A DNA stretch of 64,000 nucleotides from Athripsodes cinereus. Lineage: Eukaryota > Arthropoda > Insecta > Trichoptera > Leptoceridae. Below the pieces are notes generated by a model that saw nothing but the letters and a program-made list of their open reading frames with translations, was not told the origin of the DNA and did not search any database. Positions 11,301 through 23,500 of the stretch are shown here, in pieces (position 1 is the first letter of the stretch; every line of letters starts with the position of its first letter). Where the stretch lies: assembly GCA_947579605.1 (NCBI GenBank), contig OX388327.1:8233122-8297121 (forward strand), written 5' to 3'. Made by a program: the position numbers and the translations under genes.

Positions 11301-14300
11301 CCCTAATGGGGAGGCTGCGGGGAATTATCCTATTGCTGTCAATAATACTGGCAACACTGTAATTATTATTTCATTTCTTTTCAAATGCTATCGAAAATGA
11401 TGCAATCCTATTTGAATTAATAGATGATAATTATTAAAGTTATATGATTTGTAAGTTTATTGAGGAAATGGAGCACTAGCACACAATAATATAAATCAAA
11501 TCCCTTATGACTTAACACAAAACATTTGACTGTATTATTCGATCCCTGGTGTCTCCCCTTTCACAACAAAAGCTTTTAGCTTACTGTGAAAGGTATATAA
11601 AATTGAATTTGGGTTTATAAGTAAAATATTTAATGGTACAGCTGAACACCGTAAATCAAAAATTCAACTCAGTCAACCAACTCAATCAGACAACTCAGTT
11701 AATTGGTCAACTAAAATGTTTAATGGAAGTTGATGTTACAGTTAATCAATTTTGTAACTAACAGAAAATTAATGGAAGTTAATTAACTCCTTCGTTGTTA
11801 AACTTAAGATTGATTGCTTGTTGCAGGTGTTGATTGTGCAAGCGGCAGCGTACAATAAATATTTAGGGAATCTGAAAGTGACATTTGATGCAGCAGGAAC
11901 TGTTAAGTCTTGGACTGGGAAACCAATATATTTAGACACATCAATCAATCAAGGTGTGTAATTTTCGATAAATTCTGTCTTTTATCTTTTTATATAATCA
12001 TGCTTCGTTATAGAATGTAAAAAAAAAACAATAACTAACCAAGCCTAGCCTGTAACAACCAAGTTTGCACCCTCCCTCACTCATGGATGTTACAGGAATA
12101 TCAGTTCCTATGTCATCAATTTTCGTTGTCAAGCCTAGAAATACACATTAAGGGTTGCACCCTCCCTCACCCATGAATGTTACAGAATTGTCAGTTCCTC
12201 TGTCATCCATTTTCTTATGTTATGCCTGGGAATAATAAAACTCTGTCCAATGGAGTCTTCGGCAAAGAATTGGTCCCCCATTCTTTTCTGCAAGTTTTCG
12301 AGTGTCCTATATGTAGAATGCAGGTATTCAGAAAACATCCCATATAGAACATTTTACATCTTAAATTCAGGGATGAAACCCATTCTGAATATCAACTTAT
12401 ATTAGCATAGACAGGAAAATGTTTATTTCTTAATTTTATCCACATTGGTGGTGTATTGTCTCTGGTTTAACATGTACATATATGTATATTTATTGAATAA
12501 AGTATTCATTATTATTATTTAAAGTGACTCCGCTGCCTACCCCATTAGAAGTAAAAGTGGTGGTGGTATAAATTGATGGGTATAAATTAGAGATGCAACG
12601 AATAGTATATTCGACCGAATATCAAATATTATGCAAGATTATGCGCTGAATAACCGAAAATTCGGTGAATATTAGGCAAACCAACGGTGAGAGCCTACAG
12701 TACTCCTGACTGCGCATCTTTGTGTAGGTACATCATAGACATACTATGTAGACTTGCAGTGTGGTACATTTTTTCGAAATTTTTGTGTTCCAACATTAAT
12801 AATAATAATAAAAATATTATGTTATTTCACTCCATATCAAATTAAATTAATTAATTAGATATTTGAGAAGAACACCTAATAATAGACTAAATATTTGGTA
12901 TTCTGCCAAATAGTAAAAATGTTGCCGAATAGACAGAATACCGAAGAGTTGCCTAATATTCGTTGCATCTCTAGTTTAAATGAATGGCATATAATAAAAA
13001 ATAAGATTATTTTTCATATCACCTATATATTGCATATCACCTATATACTGCATTATTTTATTGAGATAAGTATTTTCAGATGAAAGCATTTTAAAGGCTA
13101 TGGATCCATTTAAAGAGGAAGTAGATAATGTAGGACAGAGAGTTGTAGGATTCTCAGCAGTTCATTTGGACAGGTCCAATTGTTTAATTGAAGACTGTAA
13201 TATTGGTAACTACATCACAGATGCCTTTGTTGAATATGTGAGTTTTTCATCAATTTTTTTTTACAGCAAAGCACCCATGAATTAATTGCAGTGCAAATTA
13301 ATTTTCTAATATGAATATATGAGTTCATACCAAACATTAACAGCTGGTATGATCTCAGGCTTTCACGGAATATATGAGTTCATACCATTATTAACAGCTG
13401 GTTCCATAAAAATAAACTGTTTCCTAAAGATATATTAAATTAACTCTTGAGTTGAGTTGCGGAGTTTGGTGAGGGTAGAAGTAATCAAACACGACTGTTA
13501 TACTTAAACGAAGAGGACAGTTTGCATGTTTCTTACATGCAGCTGATCTGCTGGCTACCCCACTTGTGGGATATGCCGTGATGGTATAGTAGTAGTATAC
13601 TTAAACCATTTATTCAATCCAACGACATTTACAATACAATAATGCGACGACTCGAATTACTTACACGCATATTATAAATCCCTCATGCACAACTCCATAC
13701 GCACACGACCACCTCGCACGACTGCGAGTTCTCAACTGTTCGGCCATCCCCATTCATACTTTTTACTTTCAGGCACCCTGTTATTCTTGATCTCCTTCAC
13801 ACCAACATCATTGCATCTTTCATTCTCTTTCATACCCAAACTGTGACCTTTCATAGAAATATCTAACAGGTATATAACTACCGGTTCTATCTCTCTATTA
13901 GTGATGTAACGAATGTGTGATTTTGGATATTCGTGAATGCGAATGCGAATATTTGTTGCCGACATTCGCGAACGTGAATAGCAAATACTGACTTGCTTAG
14001 ATTTCTACAATATTGCTCAATCATTAAAATTTCTACCTCCCCCCCCGTCGCCGAATTTTGAAAATGGTATAGGAATTTAAAATATTTCAAAACTCCTCGG
14101 TTTTCTTAAAGAACATTTTCTTGCAGTACCTTTTTCAACAACAATGTACCGGGTAAGTATACGGTACTTTTACCAAATATCCGATATTTTATCACCGAAA
14201 TAATATTCTCAAAACATTCGCATATTTTTTGCGAATACGAATGCGAATACTTTGAAATATGCGAATATTCGCGAATGCGAATACGAATATTCGTTACATC

Positions 14301-17300
14301 ACTACTCTCTATAGATCTGCCAGGTCCATAAAAAATATTTTTTTTAAGTTTTGCAGAAAAAAATTCCGCTAAAATTCTATTAGTTTGGACACTACATAGA
14401 GGACAATCTACTCATGTCATGATGGCATGAACGAATAAACTTTTTTTTGATACCTGTGGATGTCAAAGAAATTTTAATAATTAAAGAGATTTTATCTTTA
14501 TGGAACCCCCTGTATATTTTCAATTTACAAATTGCGAAGAATTAGATTTGGAAGCTTAAATAATTATACTAATTTTAATTTAATATCTTAAGTTTCAATT
14601 TACAATAATTACTGATACTGATACATACTGATAAAACAGCTGATTTTGTCAGTATGAGTCACCTTTTACTCGTTTATTTTTGTCACATTAATATGATTTT
14701 TATTCCAACACAAGGATTTTTCTCATTTACTTTTTTATGTTTTTAAGTGTTTATCAATATTTTTAGTGTATTGGTTTTGCTCCTGAGAGTGACTGGAGCT
14801 TAGCGTCTATTGGACTTCTGAACACTGTATCAATTATGAATGATATAAAACGTGGAAGTAAGTAACATAAGTATGAAATGTACTAAATTTTTGTATTTTA
14901 TTTATCATTTATATATGATGATAGTTTGCTCGAGACTTCGGATGGTTTAGACATCCCTCTTTCACAATCACTGTTCCTATGACAATAGCATCAGAGCATT
15001 GGGAATGTTGACATGTGTATGAGAAACATTCAAGGGTAATTGATTGATAGAAATATACAAGTATATTGCATAAGCTCTAATTTTGTTCTTGTTTTAATTT
15101 TAGACATAACATATGAACAGCTGTTTATGAGTCAGCCCTTTGCTAATGTCCTCCAGACATTCCAACTGAAAGGAGAGCATCTCTTGGAAGCCCTAGAGCA
15201 CTCTGTGGTAGTTCAATCACGTCTACAAGTCTCAGGTAAATAAATTTAATTAATATTTATATATTCATTTTAAAGTCTATTTGACACCTGGGGATCACTC
15301 CTGATGCAGCCTTGATCTAAAATTATGAAAATGTAAAATTAGTAGAACCAATTAGATATCGTCAATCAAAAACCTAGTTTTGATAATCAAAAAAGATCAG
15401 TAAAAAAATCATGACAGGTGATGCTTTCCACATTGTTGATTTTACACATGGTTGTTTGGAGAATATGTAAAATCTTAAATTTACACATGGAAACTTTTTC
15501 TTGCTTGAGTTATATAAACAACTTTTTAAGATATGTGATAAGCATGATACAGAGGAATCGAAAACGTTGCCCTGGGCCTAAAGTGTATTTTTAACCAAGC
15601 CTATTCACAAGTATCAAGATTCTGTATCACGCATTCCTACAGGAAGTTCACATACATATGTATAACATGTACACATACCTAGTGATGTGAGAAGAGAAAA
15701 TTCTCCAAAGAAATTTCTCGAGAACGAGAAATTTCTCCGAGTATTTCTCCTCTAATGGAAGAGAAATATCTCTCCATAATTTTTCTTAGTGGTATTATGA
15801 TCTTTCGCCCAGTACTTTTCGCAGCCAACCTGATTGATCCAAAATTTGTGGGGCTGAGTAAGGCCCAAATCAGAGGTTTTTAACACTTTTTTTCCATGTA
15901 CGTATCTGTAATTTTTTTTAAACTTAAATATGGGCATGTGGGGTGTCAAACATCAAGATTTTATATAAGTCATTAGCACTTTTTTCTATGTAGGTACCTA
16001 ACATTTTTTTGTTTCCATAATAAATTGGTGATAAATTGTCTCAACATTTGTACATTGTTATTGATTGATTGAATAAAGTATTTATTATTATTATACTGTT
16101 AAATAAAAAATAAAAAATATTCTCGGAAAATTCTCTGCTTCGAGAAATTTACCGAGAAATTTCTCGGTAAATTTCTCCAAAAATTATTTCTTGAGAATTC
16201 CACAACACTACACATACCTATAGTTGATAGCTTTTACAAATTGGTGGACTAGTGATTAACACACTCACTTTGTAAGCGAGGGATTGAGGATTTGATACTC
16301 AGTGTTAACAAAAGGTTTTTGTTTGTTCTTCGTAATTAAATTGATGTGAATAATTCATCTTGAATAGTTCAAATTCAAAGATAATTAGCATCAACAGTTT
16401 TGAGCAAGTGCAATCCAGTTTCTGGCACTCCGTTGTGTCAAAATGTCAGTTCATAACAAAAAAGATATGGAAGAAATTGTGCCTTTGAGATAAACTCACC
16501 CTCTGTATATTGATCGAATATAATATGAATGTATACTTTTTTTGTAATCAATATTGTTTAGTTTGTTGCTCATTAAGTTGTTAATTTTTTCAAATTTAAA
16601 ACCAGTTACAGTTGATTTGTCTGAACCTAGAGAAAGAAAGGTCCCCAGTGTGAAGAAATCAAAAGTAAAAAAAAAATCTTCTGGCATTAAAACTTCAGGA
16701 GCCAGAATTTGAGTTCTTGTTTTATCCATAAATTGGATATTTTGTCAAAGTGCCACACTATCCAGGGGCCAAAGAACTATAACAGATTCTGACCAATGGT
16801 CTACCCCATTTGTAATATTTACCATTTGTATTTGTTTTCCAGGTTTGCATGTTATATTCAATATGAAAAATGATCCTGGAAAGCGAGTTGTGTCTGTAAA
16901 AGTAAGATGTGCCAAATGTGATGTTCCTCGATATGAAGATTTAAATCCTGAAGCAGTTTACACCATCATCGCACCAACCTTCTTAACAAATGGTGCAGAT
17001 GGTTATAAGGTAAATACCAACATTTTGTAAAACTATTTTATAGATGCCGTATGCAAACTGAACTTCCATTAGTTATATTTATTGTCATTGTTTCATGATT
17101 AAAACCTAATATACAAAACCATGATTTTAAATACAGGGACTGAAACATGAAAAAAATGTTTTTACTGAATTTGGGCATTCATTCTTAAAGAATATCTCCT
17201 GCAATCGACTGCTGCAGTATATTGATACTTTCTTTATCATATGATGTGTTAATACTATTAAGTAATTTTGAAATAAAAAATAGAATGTATCCAATTTAAG

Positions 17301-17934
17301 CACATTCATAAAAAGATAACAAAAACATTTTCAAGCGTAACTAGATACCTAATTATGATATATTTAAAATAAACCCTGACTAAATTAAAATACTTACAAA
17401 CAAGAAAATCTCACTTATAAAACATTAAAAAAAAACATTTTGTTTTAAACCCAATTTCATCTATCATAAATCAAAAGCTTGTCTCATGAAAGGAGAGTTT
17501 GCTGGCACCTGGGACCAAACTGCGCACCTCTTGTGCATGAGGTTCAGACTATACTTTAGGCTGCTGATGAACTGCATATGCTATGCACCTACTCAATTTA
17601 ATATCGAAAGTTTAATGTTATATATTTACTAGGAATATAATTTAACATATCTAAGGAATAATTTTAGTCAGGAGCAAAATTAGAACAATCCTAGTCTGTG
17701 AATAAGGTGTCAACTTAGTCAAGTCTAACAATTGGAAAAGCAGTTATTCCTTGTTTTTGAATACTGTTGATTTTGATTTGATTTAATTGAATATGTTATT
17801 ATTTTCAGTGTATTTCCGATAACAAAATGAATGTTGTTGATCGTGCAAAGGATGTGGAAGTTCTTGAGATGTATTTAGCCCGACATAATCCACTCTACGC
17901 CGATGTTGAAGGCAGGATAACATACATGATGTGA
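8365..17934 (+). CDS. Secreted 5'-nucleotidase/apyrase-like protein, gene B
   Basis: Complete 11-exon gene encoding 541 aa: 8365-8495, 9426-9648, 10717-10914, 10999-11129, 11217-11358, 11827-11953, 13080-13237, 14767-14857, 15104-15235, 16843-17009, 17809-17934 (stop TGA). The start was chosen because it gives a signal peptide (about residues 1-20) right before the family N-terminus. Metal ligands of the calcineurin-like domain are present: NDFHAR (39-44), GDDFQGT (89-95), GNHEFD (121-126), SHCG (H221) and GGHSHT (242-247). The C-domain has CNIGN (357-361) and GADGY (495-499). The substrate-site motif that is GGIR in A, C and D reads TVSIM here (390-394), so the conserved Arg is missing. There is no hydrophobic C-terminus, which suggests secretion. 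By family it should hydrolyse extracellular nucleotides; activity of this copy is doubtful. An ATTAAA at about 17970 could serve polyadenylation. Confidence 0.9.
8886..9362 (-). mobile_element. 5'-truncated LINE fragment with RLE-type C-terminus
   Basis: On the minus strand this encodes [16 protein letters not shown] and ends [13 protein letters not shown], followed by a 3' UTR. It is nearly the same as the + strand copy at 46612-47455 in the SIRT4 intron, including the UTR ending GCGGCGGCAGAATTGCC. That copy shows the longer PD...D restriction-like endonuclease pattern, which suggests an R2/R4-type LINE. It lies in intron 1 of gene B, antisense to the host gene. Confidence 0.65.
9984..10219. 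mobile_element. Inverted Penelope-like terminus with hammerhead-like core
   Basis: Two copies of a roughly 95-bp sequence face each other around a 14-nt centre (10077-10090), forming a near-perfect palindrome. On the minus strand, 10084-10044 reads CTGATGA, a stem-loop (GAGAGC/GCTCTT), GAAA, a short GC stem, then GTC and an AATAAA-like word. That order matches a hammerhead ribozyme core as found at Penelope-like element ends. The right arm lacks the CTGATGA part. The same sequence forms larger inverted arms at 51861-52410. It sits in intron 2 of gene B. Family assignment is inferred from this structure; no coding part is present. Confidence 0.5.
10255..10556. repeat. Dispersed repeat with (GAT)n tail
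   Basis: Second copy of the repeat also seen at 7706-7965. It ends GAGGGCGATGATGATGATGA, a simple-repeat tail typical of LINE/SINE 3' ends. It directly follows the Penelope-like palindrome in intron 2 of gene B. Confidence 0.6.
11525..11625 (+). repeat. SINE family 1 fragment (tRNA-derived)
   Basis: Contains TTCGATCCCTGGTG (box B-like), CTCCCCTTTCACAACA and AGCTTTTAGCTTACTGTGAA. The same string of motifs occurs at 17425-17560, 19795-19885, 37888-38180, 49660-49795 and 56086-56253. It lies in intron 5 of gene B and lacks the 5' box A part. Confidence 0.55.
12064..12222 (+). repeat. Two-unit tandem repeat, about 90 bp per unit
   Basis: TTGCACCCTCCCTCAC followed by CATGAATGTTACAG and TCAGTTCCTCTGTCATCC occurs twice, diverged by several substitutions, in intron 6 of gene B. 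Confidence 0.6.
12588..12973. mobile_element. hAT-type MITE, 8-bp target duplication (7 of 8)
   Basis: Termini are TAGAGATGCAACGAATA and TATTCGTTGCATCTCTA. Flanks GTATAAAT and GTTTAAAT match at 7 of 8 positions. The interior is dominated by ATTCGGCCGAATA-type words. It is 386 bp, in intron 6 of gene B, and related to the element at 18873-19387. Confidence 0.8.
13448..13868 (-). mobile_element. Solo LTR interrupted by a small SINE-like insertion
   Basis: This is the same LTR as at 376-680 (TGAGTTGAGTTGCGGAG ... ATATCTAACA) with no internal region beside it, so it reads as a solo LTR in intron 7 of gene B. It is longer than the first copy because of an 86-bp insertion at 13510-13595. It also keeps a short stretch (around 13833-13850) missing from the first copy. 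A clear target duplication around the LTR was not found. Confidence 0.6.
13510..13595 (+). repeat. 86-bp SINE-like insertion with 11-bp target duplication
   Basis: The insertion is flanked by TATACTTAAAC at 13499-13509 and 13596-13606, and splits the solo LTR. Its motifs (TTGCATGTTTCTTACATGCAG, CTACCCCACTTGTGGGATA, GCCGTGATGGTA) recur, diverged, near 21165-21230, 29540-29600, 35760-35810 and 37745-37805, so it belongs to a dispersed family. No complete box A/box B was recognised. Confidence 0.65.
13899..14304. mobile_element. hAT-type MITE with perfect 8-bp target duplication
   Basis: Termini are TAGTGATGTAACGAAT and ATTCGTTACATCACTA. They are flanked by CTCTCTAT on both sides (13891-13898 and 14305-14312). 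The interior consists largely of repeated GCGAATATTCG words. It is 406 bp, in intron 7 of gene B, 30 bp from the solo LTR. Confidence 0.88.
15680..16210. mobile_element. hAT-type MITE with perfect 8-bp target duplication
   Basis: It starts TAGTGATGTGAGAAGAG and ends ATTCCACAACACTA, flanked by CACATACC on both sides (15672-15679 and 16211-16218). The ends fold on AGAAATTTCTCGAG-type words. The centre contains a short LINE-tail-like stretch (about 16060-16095, AATAAAGTATTTATTATTA). It is 531 bp, in intron 9 of gene B. Confidence 0.85.
16245..16310 (+). repeat. tRNA-like SINE head fragment
   Basis: TGGACTAGTGATTAACACAC is followed by GGATTTGATACTCAG, spaced like box A and box B of a tRNA-derived SINE. 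It does not fold into a complete cloverleaf and lacks conserved arms, so it is not called a tRNA gene. Confidence 0.35.
17425..17560 (-). repeat. SINE family 1 copy
   Basis: Reverse complement of the family 1 consensus: AAAAGCTTGT, then GGAGAGTTTGCTGGCACCTGG and a degenerate box B. It is in intron 10 of gene B. Confidence 0.5.
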
Positions 17935-18111
17935 AATCATATTTGTATTATGACAATATTGTTGTGTATCATTAAACTATTTATTGTGATTCTTTGAAAT
18001 ATCTTTCTTCTGTCTACTTATTTATACCTTCACATCATCTCTCTCTCTCTCTCTCCTCCCCCCCCCCCTTTTTTCCTGTCTTCTCTAGTATCTTAATTAG
18101 TTTTAGTATAT

Positions 18112-18372
18112 CGTCGTTGCATATTCAAAAAGAAGTATAATATGCGAACATTTGTATATAGGCATATTCTTTAAAAACTGTTCATTAGGGCATTAAAATT
18201 GTAGTTTAGACTTTTTATTGGCATGTGATATTATTCTTTAAGTATTGAATTTTAATATTTGATACAATGAATCACTCTATAAAATGGTTATGATGTCATG
18301 AAAAGCAGTTTTATTCTAGAAATGTCAAAACGTTTATAAATTGACATACCCCTTTTTGAATATGCAACGACG
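18112..18372. mobile_element. MITE with CGTCGTTGCATATTC termini (copy 1)
   Basis: Terminal inverted repeat CGTCGTTGCATATTCAAAAAG on the left and CTTTTTGAATATGCAACGACG on the right (about 20 bp). The same element lies in reverse orientation at 54034-54290, with shared interior words such as TGGTTATGATGTCAT. It is 180 bp downstream of the gene B stop. The target duplication is unclear, so the superfamily is not assigned. Confidence 0.75.
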
Positions 18373-18872
18373 GTACACTATTGTGTTTTTTTTTTAAAAC
18401 AAATTTAATATAAATCTCACACAAGCGGGGTATTCAACAAACTAATGAAATCTATAAATGAGCATTTTATAATCAGATGTCAATATTTGTTAGTAAAACA
18501 CTTTTTGTGATGTCAAGTATGTGCTCACTATTTCAATAAATTCAAATGTTTTTTTTTATGTTTGTATGTCAATGTCACACATTTAAAATCTCCTATGTGG
18601 TATTTTGGTAAAATTTTAGTCTTGATTACAAAATGACCAATGAGTTTTCTATTTATCACAACACAGTTTGATCACATTAGATATTCTAAACATTAAATGA
18701 CTGAATTATCAATACATCATGTGTTATCATGTTTTTTTTGTTGAAATATCTGCAAAATGTATTATTCATTGTTAAATTTTATTGTGAGATAAAAGTCAAT
18801 TTGATTATCTATTAGATTTAGGTAATCAATATAATAGGCATTTATGAAACTTATTCAATTATTAAAAATAAC

Positions 18873-19387
18873 TAGAGATGCGACAAATATTAGGCAACTA
18901 TTCGATAACACTTTTACTATTCGGCCAAATACCCAATATTTATTCTATTATTCAGTATTCTGCCTATTCGGCAACATTTTTACTATTCGGCCGAATACCC
19001 AATATTTAGTCTTATTATTCGGTATTTTGCCGAATAGTTTAAATGTAAAACTAGAAGGAACTAATAGCTTGTACATTGTTGCTATTTCATTGTCAGCTAC
19101 AGATGCATAAGTATTAATCCTCAAATATCTAATTAATGAATTTAATTTGATATGGAGCGAAACAACATAATATTATTATTGTTATTATTAATGTTGGAAC
19201 ACAAAAAATTCGAAAAAATGTACCGCAGTAACTACATATGTCTATGATGTACCTACACGAAGATGCGCGGTTGGGAGTACGGCATGCTTTCACCATTGTT
19301 TTGCCGAATATTCGGTTATTCGGCACATGATCTTGCATTATGTTCGGTATTAGTCATTCGGCAAATATACTATTCGTTGCATCTCTA
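18873..19387. mobile_element. hAT-type MITE with perfect 8-bp target duplication
   Basis: Termini are TAGAGATGCGACAAATA and TATTCGTTGCATCTCTA. They are flanked by AAAATAAC on both sides (18865-18872 and 19388-19395). It is 515 bp and shares interior sequence with 12588-12973 (for example GTACCGCAG and GTTGGAACACAAAAAATTCG). A further interior fragment lies near 46344-46400. Confidence 0.88.
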
Positions 19388-20513
19388 AAAATAACATATG
19401 TTTATGATAACTTATCTATGACAAATAATTCAAGAAATAATTAGTAATCATTCAGAAGCATATTTTGTGAATATTAAATTAGATGAGTACACACAAGTAA
19501 TGATTTATTTGATAAGGTGTTTAGAAGTAATTTACAATAAAGAAAAATCTGGGTTTGCAATCAACCCAAATACATCCTTACATTAAATAATATGCTTGTA
19601 TCATAAAGTTAGAATAGGTTGGCAGTGGTTGAAATTAAAATTGAGATCTCTGGATTGAAAGATCATGATTTTACCATCTGGCTACCGACCAGCTCAACAC
19701 GAAAGTCTGAATCAGAAGCAAGGATCTCAAATTAATATGTCGCTTAAATTCTAAATTTTGAATTTTTTTTCTCTTTACAATGTCATAATTTAGTTTGTTG
19801 GCAGCCTGGAGATAATCTCAATATCAAGTGTGCGGTTCGATCCTAGGTGCCGGCAAACTCCTCTTTCACAACACAAACTTTTAGATTTATTTTATTTATT
19901 TATTTATTTTTTCTTTTTGCACATCATTATTATATAACAGTGTTAACAAAACAATATAAAATTTAAAATACTAGGACAATATGCAGTGGCGAGATTATCA
20001 CTATAAAGTGATTTCTTCCATCTAACCACAACACATTGAGATAAACCCAGTTAAGACAAATTTACTTACAAAAAAATAAATACATATACAAGACAAAATA
20101 TATTTATATACACAACAACAGAAAAAAAAAACAAAATTTAAAATAATAATTTATGACAAAAACCCAGATACATCTTTTCTTAAAAAAAAATCAAATAAGT
20201 ATACTAATAATACTAAAAGATATACCCAGTAACTTTTCTAATTATTTGATATTATTTTTGTAAAATAGAGAAGCAAAACAAGGTTTTATTGTTCAATTGC
20301 TCTTATCAAGTTTATCTCTAATGATCCTCTGTTCTAATATATCTCGAAAGATATCTAATATATATTCAAATAAATATCTTATAGATTTTCTAAATATGTA
20401 CATGTGAAGGAAATTCTTCATTTTTGATTATTTATCAAATAGTTTTGTAAGAGAACATATTGTAATTTTATTATGTGCAGTCTTGCTCCCTTTAATACAT
20501 CATCATAGACAAT
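19388..20513. other. Spacer upstream of nucleotidase gene C
   Basis: AT-rich. A SINE family 1 fragment lies at about 19795-19885 (CAGCCTGGAGATAATC, GGTTCGATCC, GCCGGCAAACTCC), followed by (TTTA)n and A-rich runs. No promoter element can be called with confidence. Confidence 0.5.
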
Positions 20514-23500
20514 ATGTTTTCTTTATTCAGCGCTGTGATTTGCTTTGTAGTTTTATCGTGTGGATGTAGTATTGAGGCAGCTGTATTTAAACAGAATACA
20601 AAACAAAATGCTGAAGATTTTCAGTTGTCTTTGATTCACTTTAACGACTTTCATTCTAGGTAAGTGAATGTGTATAATACAATTTATAATATAAACATAC
20701 ATAGACAATTCACACAGATCGAGCTAGTCCCAAACTAAGATTAATCTTGTATAATGGGCGACGATACACACATATACAATGCACTAAACACATATACATG
20801 TAACACCCAGACCCAGGACAATTAGAAAAAGGTCATTCTTCACTTTGCCCTGGCCGGGAATCGAACCCAGGACCTCGTGACTATAAAAGTTATAATTGGA
20901 TTAAACCTGTCTTTGGCATAGAATTTGAGAAGGTTTTTATTTAAATTCTTGTAAATTACTGAATTTATTTATTGTGTTTTGTGCACAAGTGGTAAATTCT
21001 ATAATTGTATAAAGATAGACGTCCTTCGGCCATGGGTCACGAGAGAGATGTTTTTCTTGTTTTAAAATCTATAGTATAAGAAAATGCTTGTTTTTAACAA
21101 TAAAATCTTATTATTACCTAAAGTAAAAAATACATAGTTTTTTGAGAATACTTTCACTACTACTATCCCATTGCTGGTTATCCCACAAGCGGGGTAACCA
21201 GCAGACAAACTGCATAGAATAAACATGCAAGGAAAGGAGATTATCAAGGAGAAACAACAATGTATATATATATATTATATACATTGTTGTTTATGGGTCA
21301 ATTTATGGACTGATTGGGAAAAATATTTCTCTTTTAAAAACTGTATTTTCACATACAAAAGTTTGGCACTTATAGTTATTAAAACATTTTTAGATTTGAA
21401 GAAACAAGTCCAACATCTACTAAATGTATTCCCGAACAACACAACTGTATCGGAGGCTTTCCTCGTCTCTACACGGCCATCAAACAATTAAGACAAAAAG
21501 ATCCTGATTCTGTGCTTTTAAATTCGGGAGATGATTTTCAAGGGACTCTGTGGTATTCCATTCTCAAATGGAATGTCACACAACATTTCATGAATATGTT
21601 GGATATTGATGCACATGTAAGTCACAATACCGATTTAAAACCATTTATTTATTCGGATTATAAAACATTTAAGTATCCATATGAACAGAAATAATATACA
21701 AAATCACAAAATATAAAGGATCCATTATCCTACTCAACTTATATCCATAATTTAACAATTAGTTTTATTACACTGAGCCCACAAGGTTGTCATTTATAAT
21801 AAAAGTTATAATTAATATGCATAAAAAAACACTCATAGCTGACAATGCGGCTGCGCATGTGCGTCCAAACAAAATAATAATTAATTTTTTTATCGTTATT
21901 TTAATTTTTTATGCCACCACTGCACAAGTCTCTTAAAAGTGAGGTAGTCAACGCACTAACTGTATTTAAAAAACATACAGATCATCCTCTCTGTGCCAAT
22001 GAAACATTAAACATCAGGATTGGTGGCACGCCTCATTACTATACCAAAAATGGAAGAATCTCCCTAGGCTTAGGCAAGCCAATGAACTGCTCGGAGGATA
22101 TAACTCCAAAAGGGCCAAGACTTGCACTAACCTAAGTAAAACAAGTCTCAAGGCAATAACAGGCTTCCTAACGGGTCACTGCAGACTCAGGGAACACCTA
22201 CGCAAACTGGGACTTGAAGAAGATGGCACCTGTAGATTTTGCGAAGAAGAGGCCGAGACTCCTTGACATCTCTTGGCGGACTGCAATGCTGTGGGATTCG
22301 CAAGAATCAAAACCCTAGGCAGGCACTGGGTAGAAGTGGAGTCTCTCCACACCTTGGACCCCCTCAAGATCCTGGACTTCATAAAATGTCTAGGACTTGA
22401 GGGTTCGCTTTGACTGGTAACACCGGGAAAGCTAAGTAGGGGGAGTACAATAGATCTTATAGGTCACGGTGCATACCATACCCCATAATATAATAATAAT
22501 ACTATACCAAAAATGTTGAATGTCTTGTTCAATATGTTTCACGGATACCTACCTTTTACATTACACTCAAAAACTTGTAGAGAAGAAAATACTTGTAAAT
22601 AGAGACCAATTCCTTGCCGGAGACTTCATAACATATAATCTGTTAATGTCACTTTAATAAGTCTAACATATATTTATTACATTATTCTTTGTTTTCCTGT
22701 TATTAATAAGCGTTTGTGGTTATGTTACCATATTACACATTTTCAATGAATTGCTTTGTACCTATGGTAAAATTCCAACAAAAAAAAGATAATTCACGTT
22801 ATATTAAATATAATAGTTTTTACAATCAGTCCCTGTATCGTATTTGGACAAATTTTAATGAGTAATTAGATATCTGTTTTTTTATGCTAGAACAGTATGT
22901 TAGATTATGAAATTGAATTGTTGTATTTCAAAAATCAAAATGTCAATAATCAGGGATAATAATTTGACAAATTATTTTTATCTTTATTATCTGATGAAAC
23001 TGAAGTACTCATAACTACTAATCTCTTAATAGTAGCCATACTCTTATATTTGAAAGAGCCATAGTTTAATTCAACATTCTTATTTTAATTTTTGACAAAC
23101 CTTTATTGAAATATCTATATATCTACACCAGCGATGCACAAACCGCGGCCCTTTGTCGGTGTGCCTGCGGCCCGCCAGCGAATTATATAATATAAAAAAA
23201 AATTGTCAATACTTGTCTGAAAGAAAGGGTGTGAGGAAGCGCGGACGTCCGAGAACCAGTCTTAAATTGATATTTGGGATTAATTTTTTTCAGTCTATAG
23301 GTAATCATGAGTTTGACGATGGAGTAGAAGGAATAGTACCTTACCTAAAGGCATTTGACTCCCCCACCCTTGTGGCTAATATGGATGCCAGCGAGGAGCC
23401 CAGTATGCAAGGACTATTCCAGGACAGTCATGTCATTGTGAGGAATGGAGTTAAAATTGGTCTTATTGGAGTCATCACACAAGATACTCCGGTAAAAATT

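Noticed and set aside
13020..13060. Short direct repeats resembling a CRISPR-like or satellite array (ATATCACCTATATATTGC)
   Set aside because: Only two or three AT-rich units without spacers, in an intron.
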